64,000 nt of DNA from Zhengitettix transpicula. Taxonomy: Eukaryota; Arthropoda; Insecta; Orthoptera; Tetrigidae. The position numbers were made by a program, and so were the translations under genes. The notes beneath the pieces are model-generated. The model searched no databases, had not been told where the DNA came from, and saw only the letters and a list, made by a program, of their open reading frames with translations. Positions 1-13,433 of the stretch are shown here, piece after piece; positions within the stretch are counted from its first letter, which is position 1, and each line of letters starts with the position of its first letter. The stretch lies in contig JAYJMR010000059.1 of assembly GCA_037074705.1 (NCBI GenBank), positions 62,001-126,000 on the forward strand, read 5' to 3'.

Positions 1-2
1 AA

Positions 3-3000
3 ACATACTTTATTTATTCAAACTTACATTTGAAACAAACATTCCGAGCTTTTTAGCCACATCATACGAATACGTTATAAGAAAATGGCTATACTTCTAA
101 TCCTGAAAAAGAGAAATATTTCGAAAAGTTTTATTCGTATTGGAATTCTGATTTCATCAAAAAAATTTACGCATTTTTCATACATCAAGACGAATTTATT
201 GTGAAAACTTTAAATATTTTTGAACTTCTTACTGATCAATAACAAAATTATTTAGCGTAGTGTTCTGTGTAAATTTATGTGATTATAAATATATTGATAT
301 CTTGTACACTGTAACATATCTAACAGATATCTCGCTAATAAAGTACAGATTCTGCATATACATTGCGATTCGGCTATTTGTAACATCTAGGCTTAGAGTA
401 TCGTCATAATTACGCTTTACATCGCAAAACTGTAGAGATATCTAAAAAAAACATACTTTATTTTATTCAAAATTACATTTGAAACGAACATTCCGAGCTT
501 TTTAGCCACATCATACGAATACTTTTTAAGAAAATGGCTCTACTTCTATTTCCGATAAAGAAAAATATTTCGAAAAGTTTTATACGTATCAGAATTCTGA
601 TATCATAACAAATTTAAACAGTTTCGCTACATTTGAACGATTTTTTTAAAAAATTAAAATTATTTTTCAACGTCTAACTGATGAGTAATAAAAATATTTA
701 CCGTATTGTTCCGTGTAAATTTATGTGATTCAAAATATATCGATATCTTGTACACTGTTATAATATCTAACAGATATCTCGCTAATACAGTACAGATTCT
801 GCATATACATTGTGATTCTACTATTTGAAACCTCTATTCTTGGAGTATCGTCAGAATTACGCATTACATCGCAAAACAGTAGAGACATATAAAAAAACAT
901 ACTTTATTTTATTCAAAATTACATTTGAAACAAACATTCCTAGCTTTTTAGCCACATCATACGAATACTTTATAAGAAAATGGCTCTACTTCTAATCCTG
1001 AAAAAGAGAAATATTTCGAAAAAGTTTTATTCGTATTGGAATTCTTATTTCATCAAAAAAATTTACGCATTTTTCATACATCAAGACGAATTTATTGTGA
1101 AAACTTTAAATATTTTTGAACTTCTTACTGATCAATAACAAAATTATTTAGCGTATTGTTCTGTAAAAATTTATGTGATTATAAATATATTGATATCTTG
1201 TACACTGTAACATATCTAACAGATATCTCGCTAATACAGTACAGATTCTGCATATACATTGCGATTCGGCTATTTGTAACCTCTATTCTTGAAGTATCGT
1301 CAGAATTACTTATTACATCGCAAAACTGTAGAGATATCTAAAAAAAATATACTTTATTTTATTCAAAATTACATTTGAAACGAACATTCCGAGCTTTTTA
1401 GCCACATCCGACGAATACTTTTTAAGAAAATGGCTCTACTTCTTTTTCCGATAAAGAAAAATATTTCGAAAAGTTTTATACGTATCAGAATTCTGATATC
1501 ATAACAAATTTAAACAGTTTCGCTACATTTGAACGATTTTTTTAAAAAATTAAAACTATTTTTCAACGTCTAACTGATGAGTAATAAAAATATTTACCGT
1601 ATTGTTCCGTGTAAATTTATGTGATTCAAAATATATCGATATCTTGTACACTGTTATAATATTTAACAGATATCTCGCTAATACAGTACAGATTCTGCAT
1701 ATACATTGTGATTCGGCTATTTGTAACCTCTATTCTTGGAGTATCGTCAGAATTACGCATTACATAGCAAAACAGTAGAGACATATAAAAAAACATACTT
1801 TATTTATTCAAAATTACATTTGAAACAAACATTCCGAGCTTTTTAGCCACATCATACGAATACTTTATAAGAAAATGGCTATACTTCTAATCCTGAAAAA
1901 GAGAAATATTTCGAAAAGTTTTATTCGTATTGGAATTCTGATTTCATCAAAAAAATTTACGCATTTTTCATACATCAAGACGAATTTATTGTGAAAACTT
2001 TAAATATTTTTGAACTTCTTACTGATCAATAACAAAATTATTTAGCGTATTGTTCTGTGTAAATTTATGTGATTATAAATATATTAATATTTTTTACACT
2101 GTTAACATATCTAACAGATATCTCGCTAATAAAGTACAGATTCTGCATATACATTGCGATTCGGCTATTTGTAACCTCTAGGCTTAGAGTATCGTCATAA
2201 TTACGCTTTATATCGCAAAACTGTAGAGATATCTAAAAAAAACATACTTTATTTTATTCAAAATTACATTTGAAACAAACATTCCGAGCTTTTTAGCCAC
2301 ATCATACGAATACTTTTTAAGAAAATGGCTCTACTTCTATTTCCGATAAAGAAAAATATTTCGAAAAGTTTTATACGTATCAGAATTCTGATATCATAAC
2401 AAATTTAAACAGTTTCGCTACATTTGAACGATTTTTTTAAAAAATTAAAACTATTTTTCAACGTCTAACTGATGAGTATAAAAAATATTTACCGTATTGT
2501 TCCGTGTAAATTTATGTGATTCAAAATATATCGATATCTTGTACACTGTTATAATATCTAACAGATATCTCGCTAATACAGTACAGATTCTGCATATACA
2601 TTGTGATTCGGCTATTTGTAACCTGTATTCTTGGAGTATCGTCAGAATTACGCATTACATCGCAAAACAGTAGAGACATATAAAAAAACATACTTTATTT
2701 TATTCAAAATTACATTTGAAACAATCATTCCGAGCTTTTTAGCCACATCATACGAATACTTTATAAGAAAATGGCTCTACTTCTAATCCTGAAAAAGAGA
2801 AATATTTCGAAAAGTTTTATTCGTATTGGAATTCTGATTTCATCAAAAAAATTTACGCATTTTTAATACAACAAGACGAATTTATTGTGAAAACTTTAAA
2901 TATTTTTGAACTTCTTACTGATCAATAACAAAATTATTTAAGCGTATTGTTCTGTGTAAATTTATGTGATTATAAATATATTGATATCTTGTACACTGTA

Positions 3001-3583
3001 ACATATCTAACAGATATCTCGCAAATACAGTACAGATTCTGCATATACATTGCGATTCGGCTATTTGTAACCTCTATTCTTGAAGTATCGTCAGAATTAC
3101 GCATTACATCGCAAAACTGTAGAGATATGTAAAAAAAACATACTTTATTTTATTCAAAATTACATTTGAAACGAACATTCCGAGCTTTTTAGCCACATCC
3201 GACGAATACTTTTTAAGAAAATGGCTCTACTTCTATTTCCGATAAAGAAAAATATTTCGAAAAGTTTTATACGTATCAGAATTCTGATATCATAACAAAT
3301 TTAAACAGTTTCGCTACATTTGAACGATTTTTTTAAAAAATTTAAACTATTTTTCAACGTCTAACTGATGAGTAATAAAAATATTTACCGTATTGTTCCG
3401 TGTAAATTTATGTGATTCAAAATATATCGATATCTTGTACACTGTTATAATATCTAACAGATATCTCGCATATACAGTACAGATTCTGCATATACATTGT
3501 GATTCGGCTATTTGTAACCTCTATTCTTTGAGTATCGTCAGAATTACGCATTACATCGCAAAACAGTAGAGACATATAAAAAA
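3..3583. repeat. 8-monomer HOR (3,581 bp), copy 1
   Basis: Monomer starts are A3, B451, A897, B1347, A1793, B2242, A2688 and B3138. The eight units are distinguishable: A3 has ATACGTTATAAG and the CATCTAGGCTTAGAG tail; B451 has CTACTATTTGAAACC; A897 has CCTAGC, GGAATTCTTATTTC and CTGTAAAAATTT; B1347 has TACATAGC; A1793 has ATTAATATTTTTTACAC; B2242 has ACCTGTATTC; A2688 has CAATCATTCC and AATACAACAAG; B3138 has CATATACAGTAC. The following 3,581 bases repeat all of these. I noticed two differences from copy 2, at positions 93 and 660. Confidence 0.95.
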
Positions 3584-6500
3584 ACATACTTTATTTATTC
3601 AAACTTACATTTGAAACAAACATTCCGAGCTTTTTAGCCACATCATACGAATACGTTATAAGAAAATGGCTATTCTTCTAATCCTGAAAAAGAGAAATAT
3701 TTCGAAAAGTTTTATTCGTATTGGAATTCTGATTTCATCAAAAAAATTTACGCATTTTTCATACATCAAGACGAATTTATTGTGAAAACTTTAAATATTT
3801 TTGAACTTCTTACTGATCAATAACAAAATTATTTAGCGTAGTGTTCTGTGTAAATTTATGTGATTATAAATATATTGATATCTTGTACACTGTAACATAT
3901 CTAACAGATATCTCGCTAATAAAGTACAGATTCTGCATATACATTGCGATTCGGCTATTTGTAACATCTAGGCTTAGAGTATCGTCATAATTACGCTTTA
4001 CATCGCAAAACTGTAGAGATATCTAAAAAAAACATACTTTATTTTATTCAAAATTACATTTGAAACGAACATTCCGAGCTTTTTAGCCACATCATACGAA
4101 TACTTTTTAAGAAAATGGCTCTACTTCTATTTCCGATAAAGAAAAATATTTCGAAAAGTTTTATACGTATCAGAATTCTGATATCATAACAAATTTAAAC
4201 AGTTTCGCTACATTTGAACGATTTTTTTAAAAAATTAAAACTATTTTTCAACGTCTAACTGATGAGTAATAAAAATATTTACCGTATTGTTCCGTGTAAA
4301 TTTATGTGATTCAAAATATATCGATATCTTGTACACTGTTATAATATCTAACAGATATCTCGCTAATACAGTACAGATTCTGCATATACATTGTGATTCT
4401 ACTATTTGAAACCTCTATTCTTGGAGTATCGTCAGAATTACGCATTACATCGCAAAACAGTAGAGACATATAAAAAAACATACTTTATTTTATTCAAAAT
4501 TACATTTGAAACAAACATTCCTAGCTTTTTAGCCACATCATACGAATACTTTATAAGAAAATGGCTCTACTTCTAATCCTGAAAAAGAGAAATATTTCGA
4601 AAAAGTTTTATTCGTATTGGAATTCTTATTTCATCAAAAAAATTTACGCATTTTTCATACATCAAGACGAATTTATTGTGAAAACTTTAAATATTTTTGA
4701 ACTTCTTACTGATCAATAACAAAATTATTTAGCGTATTGTTCTGTAAAAATTTATGTGATTATAAATATATTGATATCTTGTACACTGTAACATATCTAA
4801 CAGATATCTCGCTAATACAGTACAGATTCTGCATATACATTGCGATTCGGCTATTTGTAACCTCTATTCTTGAAGTATCGTCAGAATTACTTATTACATC
4901 GCAAAACTGTAGAGATATCTAAAAAAAATATACTTTATTTTATTCAAAATTACATTTGAAACGAACATTCCGAGCTTTTTAGCCACATCCGACGAATACT
5001 TTTTAAGAAAATGGCTCTACTTCTTTTTCCGATAAAGAAAAATATTTCGAAAAGTTTTATACGTATCAGAATTCTGATATCATAACAAATTTAAACAGTT
5101 TCGCTACATTTGAACGATTTTTTTAAAAAATTAAAACTATTTTTCAACGTCTAACTGATGAGTAATAAAAATATTTACCGTATTGTTCCGTGTAAATTTA
5201 TGTGATTCAAAATATATCGATATCTTGTACACTGTTATAATATTTAACAGATATCTCGCTAATACAGTACAGATTCTGCATATACATTGTGATTCGGCTA
5301 TTTGTAACCTCTATTCTTGGAGTATCGTCAGAATTACGCATTACATAGCAAAACAGTAGAGACATATAAAAAAACATACTTTATTTATTCAAAATTACAT
5401 TTGAAACAAACATTCCGAGCTTTTTAGCCACATCATACGAATACTTTATAAGAAAATGGCTATACTTCTAATCCTGAAAAAGAGAAATATTTCGAAAAGT
5501 TTTATTCGTATTGGAATTCTGATTTCATCAAAAAAATTTACGCATTTTTCATACATCAAGACGAATTTATTGTGAAAACTTTAAATATTTTTGAACTTCT
5601 TACTGATCAATAACAAAATTATTTAGCGTATTGTTCTGTGTAAATTTATGTGATTATAAATATATTAATATTTTTTACACTGTTAACATATCTAACAGAT
5701 ATCTCGCTAATAAAGTACAGATTCTGCATATACATTGCGATTCGGCTATTTGTAACCTCTAGGCTTAGAGTATCGTCATAATTACGCTTTATATCGCAAA
5801 ACTGTAGAGATATCTAAAAAAAACATACTTTATTTTATTCAAAATTACATTTGAAACAAACATTCCGAGCTTTTTAGCCACATCATACGAATACTTTTTA
5901 AGAAAATGGCTCTACTTCTATTTCCGATAAAGAAAAATATTTCGAAAAGTTTTATACGTATCAGAATTCTGATATCATAACAAATTTAAACAGTTTCGCT
6001 ACATTTGAACGATTTTTTTAAAAAATTAAAACTATTTTTCAACGTCTAACTGATGAGTATAAAAAATATTTACCGTATTGTTCCGTGTAAATTTATGTGA
6101 TTCAAAATATATCGATATCTTGTACACTGTTATAATATCTAACAGATATCTCGCTAATACAGTACAGATTCTGCATATACATTGTGATTCGGCTATTTGT
6201 AACCTGTATTCTTGGAGTATCGTCAGAATTACGCATTACATCGCAAAACAGTAGAGACATATAAAAAAACATACTTTATTTTATTCAAAATTACATTTGA
6301 AACAATCATTCCGAGCTTTTTAGCCACATCATACGAATACTTTATAAGAAAATGGCTCTACTTCTAATCCTGAAAAAGAGAAATATTTCGAAAAGTTTTA
6401 TTCGTATTGGAATTCTGATTTCATCAAAAAAATTTACGCATTTTTAATACAACAAGACGAATTTATTGTGAAAACTTTAAATATTTTTGAACTTCTTACT

Positions 6501-7164
6501 GATCAATAACAAAATTATTTAAGCGTATTGTTCTGTGTAAATTTATGTGATTATAAATATATTGATATCTTGTACACTGTAACATATCTAACAGATATCT
6601 CGCAAATACAGTACAGATTCTGCATATACATTGCGATTCGGCTATTTGTAACCTCTATTCTTGAAGTATCGTCAGAATTACGCATTACATCGCAAAACTG
6701 TAGAGATATGTAAAAAAAACATACTTTATTTTATTCAAAATTACATTTGAAACGAACATTCCGAGCTTTTTAGCCACATCCGACGAATACTTTTTAAGAA
6801 AATGGCTCTACTTCTATTTCCGATAAAGAAAAATATTTCGAAAAGTTTTATACGTATCAGAATTCTGATATCATAACAAATTTAAACAGTTTCGCTACAT
6901 TTGAACGATTTTTTTAAAAAATTTAAACTATTTTTCAACGTCTAACTGATGAGTAATAAAAATATTTACCGTATTGTTCCGTGTAAATTTATGTGATTCA
7001 AAATATATCGATATCTTGTACACTGTTATAATATCTAACAGATATCTCGCATATACAGTACAGATTCTGCATATACATTGTGATTCGGCTATTTGTAACC
7101 TCTATTCTTTGAGTATCGTCAGAATTACGCATTACATCGCAAAACAGTAGAGACATATAAAAAA
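3584..7164. repeat. 8-monomer HOR (3,581 bp), copy 2
   Basis: Monomer starts are A3584, B4032, A4478, B4928, A5374, B5823, A6269 and B6719, each 3,581 bp after its partner in copy 1. Every private variant of copy 1 is present. The differences I noticed are T at 3674 (A at 93) and C at 4241 (T at 660), so the copies are about 99.9% identical by eye. The T at 3674 is shared with the partial third copy at 7255, so copies 2 and 3 are the closer pair. Confidence 0.95.
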
Positions 7165-8058
7165 ACATACTTTATTTATTCAAACTTACATTTGAAACAA
7201 ACATTCCGAGCTTTTTAGCCACATCATACGAATACGTTATAAGAAAATGGCTATTCTTCTAATCCTGAAAAAGAGAAATATTTCGAAAAGTTTTATTCGT
7301 ATTGGAATTCTGATTTCATCAAAAAAATTTACGCATTTTTCATACATCAAGACGAATTTATTGTGAAAACTTTAAATATTTTTGAACTTCTTACTGATCA
7401 ATAACAAAATTATTTAGCGTAGTGTTCTGTGTAAATTTATGTGATTATAAATATATTGATATCTTGTACACTGTAACATATCTAACAGATATCTCGCTAA
7501 TAAAGTACAGATTCTGCATATACATTGCGATTCGGCTATTTGTAACATCTAGGCTTAGAGTATCGTCATAATTACGCTTTACATCGCAAAACTGTAGAGA
7601 TATCTAAAAAAAACATACTTTATTTTATTCAAAATTACATTTGAAACGAACATTCCGAGCTTTTTAGCCACATCATACGAATACTTTTTAAGAAAATGGC
7701 TCTACTTCTATTTCCGATAAAGAAAAATATTTCGAAAAGTTTTATACGTATCAGAATTCTGATATCATAACAAATTTAAACAGTTTCGCTACATTTGAAC
7801 GATTTTTTTAAAAAATTAAAACTATTTTTCAACGTCTAACTGATGAGTAATAAAAATATTTACCGTATTGTTCCGTGTAAATTTATGTGATACAAAATAT
7901 ATCGATATCTTGTACACTGTTATAATATCTAACAGATATCTCGCTAATACAGTACAGATTCTGCATATACATTGTGATTCTACTATTTGAAACCTCTATT
8001 CTTGGAGTATCGTCAGAATTACGCATTACATCGCAAAACAGTAGAGACATATAAAAAA
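7165..8058. repeat. 8-monomer HOR, truncated copy 3 (first dimer)
   Basis: A7165 and B7613 match A3584 and B4032, including ATTCTTC at 7253-7259 and CTACTATTTGAAACC, with one new change, GATACAAAAT near 7891 in place of GATTCAAAAT. The next monomer does not follow the 8-unit order: A8059 starts like A4478 (CCTAGC, GAAAAAGTTTT) but ends like A6269 (CGCAAATACAG, GATATGTAAA). Four monomers of the HOR are therefore missing, consistent with a deletion whose join lies inside A8059. Confidence 0.85.
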
Positions 8059-9850
8059 ACATACTTTATTTTATTCAAAATTACATTTGAAACAAACATT
8101 CCTAGCTTTTTAGCCACATCATACGAATACTTTATAAGAAAATGGCTCTACTTCTAATCCTGAAAAAGAGAAATATTTCGAAAAAGTTTTATTCGTATTG
8201 GAATTCTGATTTCATCAAAAAAATTTACGCATTTTTCATACATCAAGACGAATTTATTGTGAAAACTTTAAATATTTTTGAACTTCTTACTGATCAATAA
8301 CAAAATTATTTAGCGTATTGTTCTGTGTAAATTTATGTGATTATAAATATACTGATATCTTGTACACTGTAACATATCTAACAGATATCTCGCAAATACA
8401 GTACAGATTCTGCATATACATTGCGATTCGGCTATTTGTAACCTCTATTCTTGAAGTATCGTCAGAATTACGCATTACATCGCAAAACTGTAGAGATATG
8501 TAAAAAAAACATACTTTATTTTATTCAAAATTACATTTGAAACGAACATTCCGAGCTTTTTAGCCACATCCGACGAATACTTTTTAAGAAAATGGCTCTA
8601 CTTCTATTTCCGATAAAGAAAAATAATTCGAAAAGTTTTATACGTATCAGAATTCTGATATCATAACAAATTTAAACAGTTTCGCTACATTTGAACGATT
8701 TTTTTAAAAAATTAAAACTATTTTTCAACGTCTAACTGATGAGTAATAAAAATATTTACCGTATTGTTCCGTGTAAATTTATGTGATACAAAATATATCG
8801 ATATCTTGTACACTGTTATAATATCTAACAGATATCTCGCTAATACAGTACAGATTCTGCATATACATTGTGATTCTACTATTTGAAACCTCTATTCTTG
8901 GAGTATCGTCAGAATTACGCATTACATCGCAAAACAGTAGAGACATATAAAAAAACATACTTTATTTTATTCAAAATTACATTTGAAACAAACATTCCTA
9001 GCTTTTTAGCCACATCATACGAATACTTTATAAGAAAATGGCTCTACTTCTAATCCTGAAAAAGAGAAATATTTCGAAAAAGTTTTATTCGTATTGGAAT
9101 TCTGATTTCATCAAAAAAATTTACGCATTTTTCATACATCAAGACGAATTTATTGTGAAAACTTTAAATATTTTTGAACTTCTTACTGATCAATAACAAA
9201 ATTATTTAGCGTATTGTTCTGTGTAAATTTATGTGATTATAAATATATTGATATCTTGTACACTGTAACATATCTAACAGATATCTCGCAAATACAGTAC
9301 AGATTCTGCATATACATTGCGATTCGGCTATTTGTAACCTCTATTCTTGAAGTATCGTCAGAATTACGCATTACATCGCAAAACTGTAGAGATATGTAAA
9401 AAAAACATACTTTATTTTATTCAAAATTACATTTGAAACGAACATTCCGAAATTTTTAGCCACATCCGACGAATACTTTTTAAGAAAATGGCTCTACTTC
9501 TATTTCCGATAAAGAAAAATAATTCGAAAAGTTTTATACGTATCAGAATTCTGATATCATAACAAATTTAAACAGTTTCGCTACATTTGAACGATTTTTT
9601 TAAAAAATTAAAACTATTTTTCAACGTCTAACTGATGAGTAATAAAAATATTTACCGTATTGTTCCGTGTAAATTTATGTGATTCAAAATATATCGATAT
9701 CTTGTACACTGTTATAATATCTAACAGATATCTCGCTAATACAGTACAGATTCTGCATATACATTGTGATTCGGCTATTTGTAACCTCTATTCTTGGAGT
9801 ATCGTCAGAATTACGCATTACATCGCAAAACAGTAGAGACATATAAAAAA
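8059..9850. repeat. Tandem dimer duplication (about 895 bp x 2) with a mosaic B monomer
   Basis: Monomer starts are A8059, B8509, A8955 and B9405. The two A units are almost the same (ACTGATATC at about 8350 against ATTGATATC in the second). B8509 shares AAATAATTCG with B9405 in its first half but GATACAAAAT and CTACTATTTGAAACC with B7613 in its second half. That pattern places an exchange between about 8627 and 8787 and explains the gain of one dimer by unequal crossing-over. B9405 has a private CCGAAATTTTTAG in place of CCGAGCTTTTTAG. Confidence 0.8.
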
Positions 9851-11642
9851 ACATACTTTATTTATTCAAAATTACATTTGAAACAAACATTCCGAGCTTT
9901 TTAGCCACATCATACGAATACGTTATAAGAAAATGGCTATACTTCTAATCCTGAAAAAGAGAAATATTTCGAAAAGTTTTATTCGTATTGGAATTCTGAT
10001 TTCATCAAAAAAATTTACGCATTTTTCATACATCAAGACGAATTTATTGTGAAAACTTTAAATATTTTTGAACTTCTTACTGATCAATAACAAAATTATT
10101 TAGCGTATTGTTCTGTGTAAATTTATGTGATTATAAATATATTAATATTTTTTACACTGTTAACATATCTAACAGATATCTCGCTAATAAAGTACAGATT
10201 TTGCATATACATTGCGATTCGGCTATTTGTAACCTCTAGGCTTAGAGTATCGTCATAATTACGCTTTATATCGCAAAACTGTAGAGATATCTAAAAAAAA
10301 CATACTTTATTTTATTCAAAATTACATTTGAAACAAACATTCCGAGCTTTTTAGCCACATCATACGAATACTTTTTAAGAAAATGGCTCTACTTCTATTT
10401 CCGATAAAAAAAATTATTTCGAAAAGTTTTATACGTATCAGAATTCTGATATCATAACAAATTTAAACAGTTTCGCTACATTTGAACGATTTTTTTAAAA
10501 AATTAAAACTATTTTTCAACGTCTAACTGATGAGTATAAAAAATATTTACCGTATTGTTCCGTGTAAATTTATGTGATTCAAAATATATCGATATCTTGT
10601 ACACTGTTATAATATCTAACAGATATCTCGCTAATACAGTACAGATTCTGCATATACATTGTGATTCTACTATTTGAAACCTCTATTCTTGGAGTATCGT
10701 CAGAATTACGCATTACATCGCAAAACAGTAGAGACATATAAAAAAACATACTTTATTTTATTCAAAATTACATTTGAAACAAACATTCCTAGCTTTTTAG
10801 CCACATCATACGAATACTTTATAAGAAAATGGCTCTACTTCTAATCCTGAAAAAGAGAAATATTTCGAAAAAGTTTTATTCGTATTGGAATTCTTATTTC
10901 ATCAAAAAAATTTACGCATTTTTCATACATCAAGACGAATTTATTGTGAAAACTTTAAATATTTTTGAACTTCTTACTGATCAATAACAAAATTATTTAG
11001 CGTATTGTTCTGTAAAAATTTATGTGATTATAAATATATTAATACTTTTTACACTGTTAACATATCTAACAGATATCTCGCTAATAAAGTACAGATTCTG
11101 CATATACATTGCGATTCGGCTATTTGTAACCTCTAGGCTTAGAGTATCGTCATAATTACGCTTTATATCGCAAAACTGTAGAGATATCTAAAAAAAACAT
11201 ACTTTATTTTATTCAAAATTACATTTGAAACAAACATTCCGAGCTTTTTAGCCACATAATACGAATACTTTTTAAGAAAATGGCTCTACTTCTATTTCCG
11301 ATAAAGAAAAATATTTCGAAAAGTTTTAAACGTATCAGAATTCTGATATCATAAGAAATTTAAACAGTTTCGCTACATTTGAACGATTTTTTTAAAAAAT
11401 TAAAACTATTTTTCAACGTCTAACTGATGAGTAATAAAAATATTTACCGTATTGTTCCGTGTAAATTTATGTGATTCAAAATATATCGATATCTTGTACA
11501 CTGTTATAATATCTAACAGATATCTCGCTAATACAGTACAGATTCTGCATATACATTGTGATTCGGCTATTTGTAACCTCTATTCTTGGAGTATCGTCAG
11601 AATTACGCATTACATCGCAAAACAGTAGAGACATATAAAAAA
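9851..11642. repeat. Transitional pair of dimers, related to the 8-mer but reshuffled
   Basis: Monomer starts are A9851, B10300, A10746 and B11197. A9851 and B10300 resemble units 5 and 6 of the 8-mer (ATTAATATTTTTTACAC; GATGAGTATAAAAAAT), but B10300 ends with the unit-2 marker CTACTATTTGAAACC. A10746 begins as unit 3 and ends as unit 5. B11197 carries CACATAATACG, TTTTAAACG and CATAAGAAATTT, which I did not see together elsewhere. The block reads as a product of several exchanges rather than a clean HOR copy. Confidence 0.7.
10746..11196. repeat. Mosaic A monomer (unit-3 head, unit-5 tail)
   Basis: The first part carries CCTAGC, GAAAAAGTTTT, GGAATTCTTATTTC and CTGTAAAAATTT, the marker set of A897 and A4478. 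From 11041 on it carries ATTAATACTTTTTACACTG, the extra T in CTGTTAACAT, and the CCTCTAGGCTTAGAG tail of A1793 and A5374. The switch lies between 11014 and 11041. At 451 bp it is the longest A unit in the window. Recombination or conversion between neighbouring A units explains it; direction is unknown. Confidence 0.75.
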
Positions 11643-13433
11643 ACATACTTTATTTATTCAAAATTACATTTGAAACAAACATTCCGAGCTTTTTAGCCAC
11701 ATCATACGAATACTTTATAAGAAAATGGCTATACTTCTAATCCTGAAAAAGAGAAATATTTCGAAAAGTTTTATTCGTATTGGAATTCTGATTTCATCAA
11801 AAAAATTTACGCATTTTTCATACATCAAGACGAATTTATTGTGAAAACTTTAAATATTTTTGAACTTCTTACTGATCAATAACAAAATTATTTAGCGTAT
11901 TGTTCTGTGTAAATTTATGTGATTATAAATATATTAATATTTTTTACACTGTTAACATATCTAACAGATATCTCGCTAATAAAGTACAGATTCTGCATAT
12001 ACATTGCGATTCGGCTATTTGTAACCTCTAGGCTTAGAGTATCGTCATAATTACGCTTTATATCGCAAAACTGTAGAGATATCTAAAAAAAACATACTTT
12101 ATTTTATTCAAAATTACATTTGAAACAAACATTCCGAGCTTTTTAGCCACATCATACGAATACTTTTTAAGAAAATGGCTCTACTTCTATTTCCGATAAA
12201 GAAAAATATTTCGAAAAGTTTTATACGTATCAGAAGTCTGATATCATAACAAATTTAAACAGTTTCGCTACATTTGAACGATTTTTTTAAAAAATTAAAA
12301 CTATTTTTCAACGTCTAACTGATGAGTATAAAAAATATTTACCGTATTGTTCCGTGTAAATTTATGTGATTCAAAATATATCGATATCTTGTACACTGTT
12401 ATAATATCTAACAGATATCTCGCTAATACAGTACAGATTCTGCATATACATTGTGATTCGGCTATTTGTAACCTCTATTCTTGGAGTATCGTCAGAATTA
12501 CGCATTACATCGCAAAACAGTAGAGACATATAAAAAAACATACTTTATTTTATTCAAAATTACATTTGAAACAAACATTCCGAGCTTTTTAGCCACATCA
12601 TACGAATACTTTATAAGAAAATGGCTCTACTTCTAATCCTGAAAAAGAGAAATATTTCGAAAAGTTTTATTCGTATTGGAATTCTGATTTCATCAAAAAA
12701 ATTTACGCATTTTTCATACATCAAGACGAATTTATTCTGAAAACTTTAAATATTTTTGAACTTCTTACTGATCAATAACAAAATTATGTAGCGTATTGTT
12801 CTGTGTAAATTTATGTGATTATAAATATATTGATATCTTGTACACTGTAACATATCTAACAGATATCTCGCAAATACAGTACAGATTCTGCATATACATT
12901 GCGTTTCGGCTATTTGTAACCTCTATTCTTGAAGTATCGTCAGAATTACGCATTACATCGCAAAACTGTAGAGATATGTAAAAAAAACATACTTTATTTT
13001 ATTCAAAATTACATTTGAAACGAACATTCCGAGCTTTTTAGCCACATCCGACGAATACTTTTTAAGAAAATGGCTCTACTTCTATTTCCGATAAAGAAAA
13101 ATATTTCGAAAAGTTTTATACGTATCAGAATTCTGATATCATAACAAATTTAAACAGTTTCGCTACATTTGAACGATTTTTTTAAAAAAATTAAAACTAT
13201 TTTTCAACGTCTAACTGATGAGTAATAAAAATATTTACCGTATTGTTCCGTGTAAATTTATGTGATTCAAAATATATCGATATCTTGTACACTGTTATAA
13301 TATCTAACAGATATCTCGCTAATACAGTACAGATTCTGCATATACATTGTGATTCGGCTATTTGTAACCTCTATTCTTGGAGTATCGTCAGAATTACGCA
13401 TTACATCGCAAAACAGTAGAGACATATAAAAAA
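11643..13433. repeat. 4-monomer HOR (about 1,790 bp), copy 1
   Basis: Monomer starts are A11643, B12092, A12538 and B12987. The order corresponds to units 5-8 of the left-hand 8-mer: A with ATTAATATTTTTTACAC, B with GATGAGTATAAAAAAT, A with CGCAAATACAG and GATATGT, B with CCGACG. Copy 2 follows at a 1,791-bp offset. Private changes of this copy include CAGAAGTCTG (about 12232), which destroys the EcoRI site, TTATTCTGAAAAC, ATTATGTAGCG and GCGTTTCGG, and one extra A in the core A-run of B12987. Confidence 0.85.

Noticed and set aside
1156..1341. A 61-codon forward frame recurring in more than twenty A monomers, with nearly constant translation
   Set aside because: It opens on TTG, not ATG, has no recognisable domain, and is constant only because the monomer is. 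Where the tail variant AATAAAG or CTGTTAACAT occurs the frame is closed. No promoter or splice context was seen.
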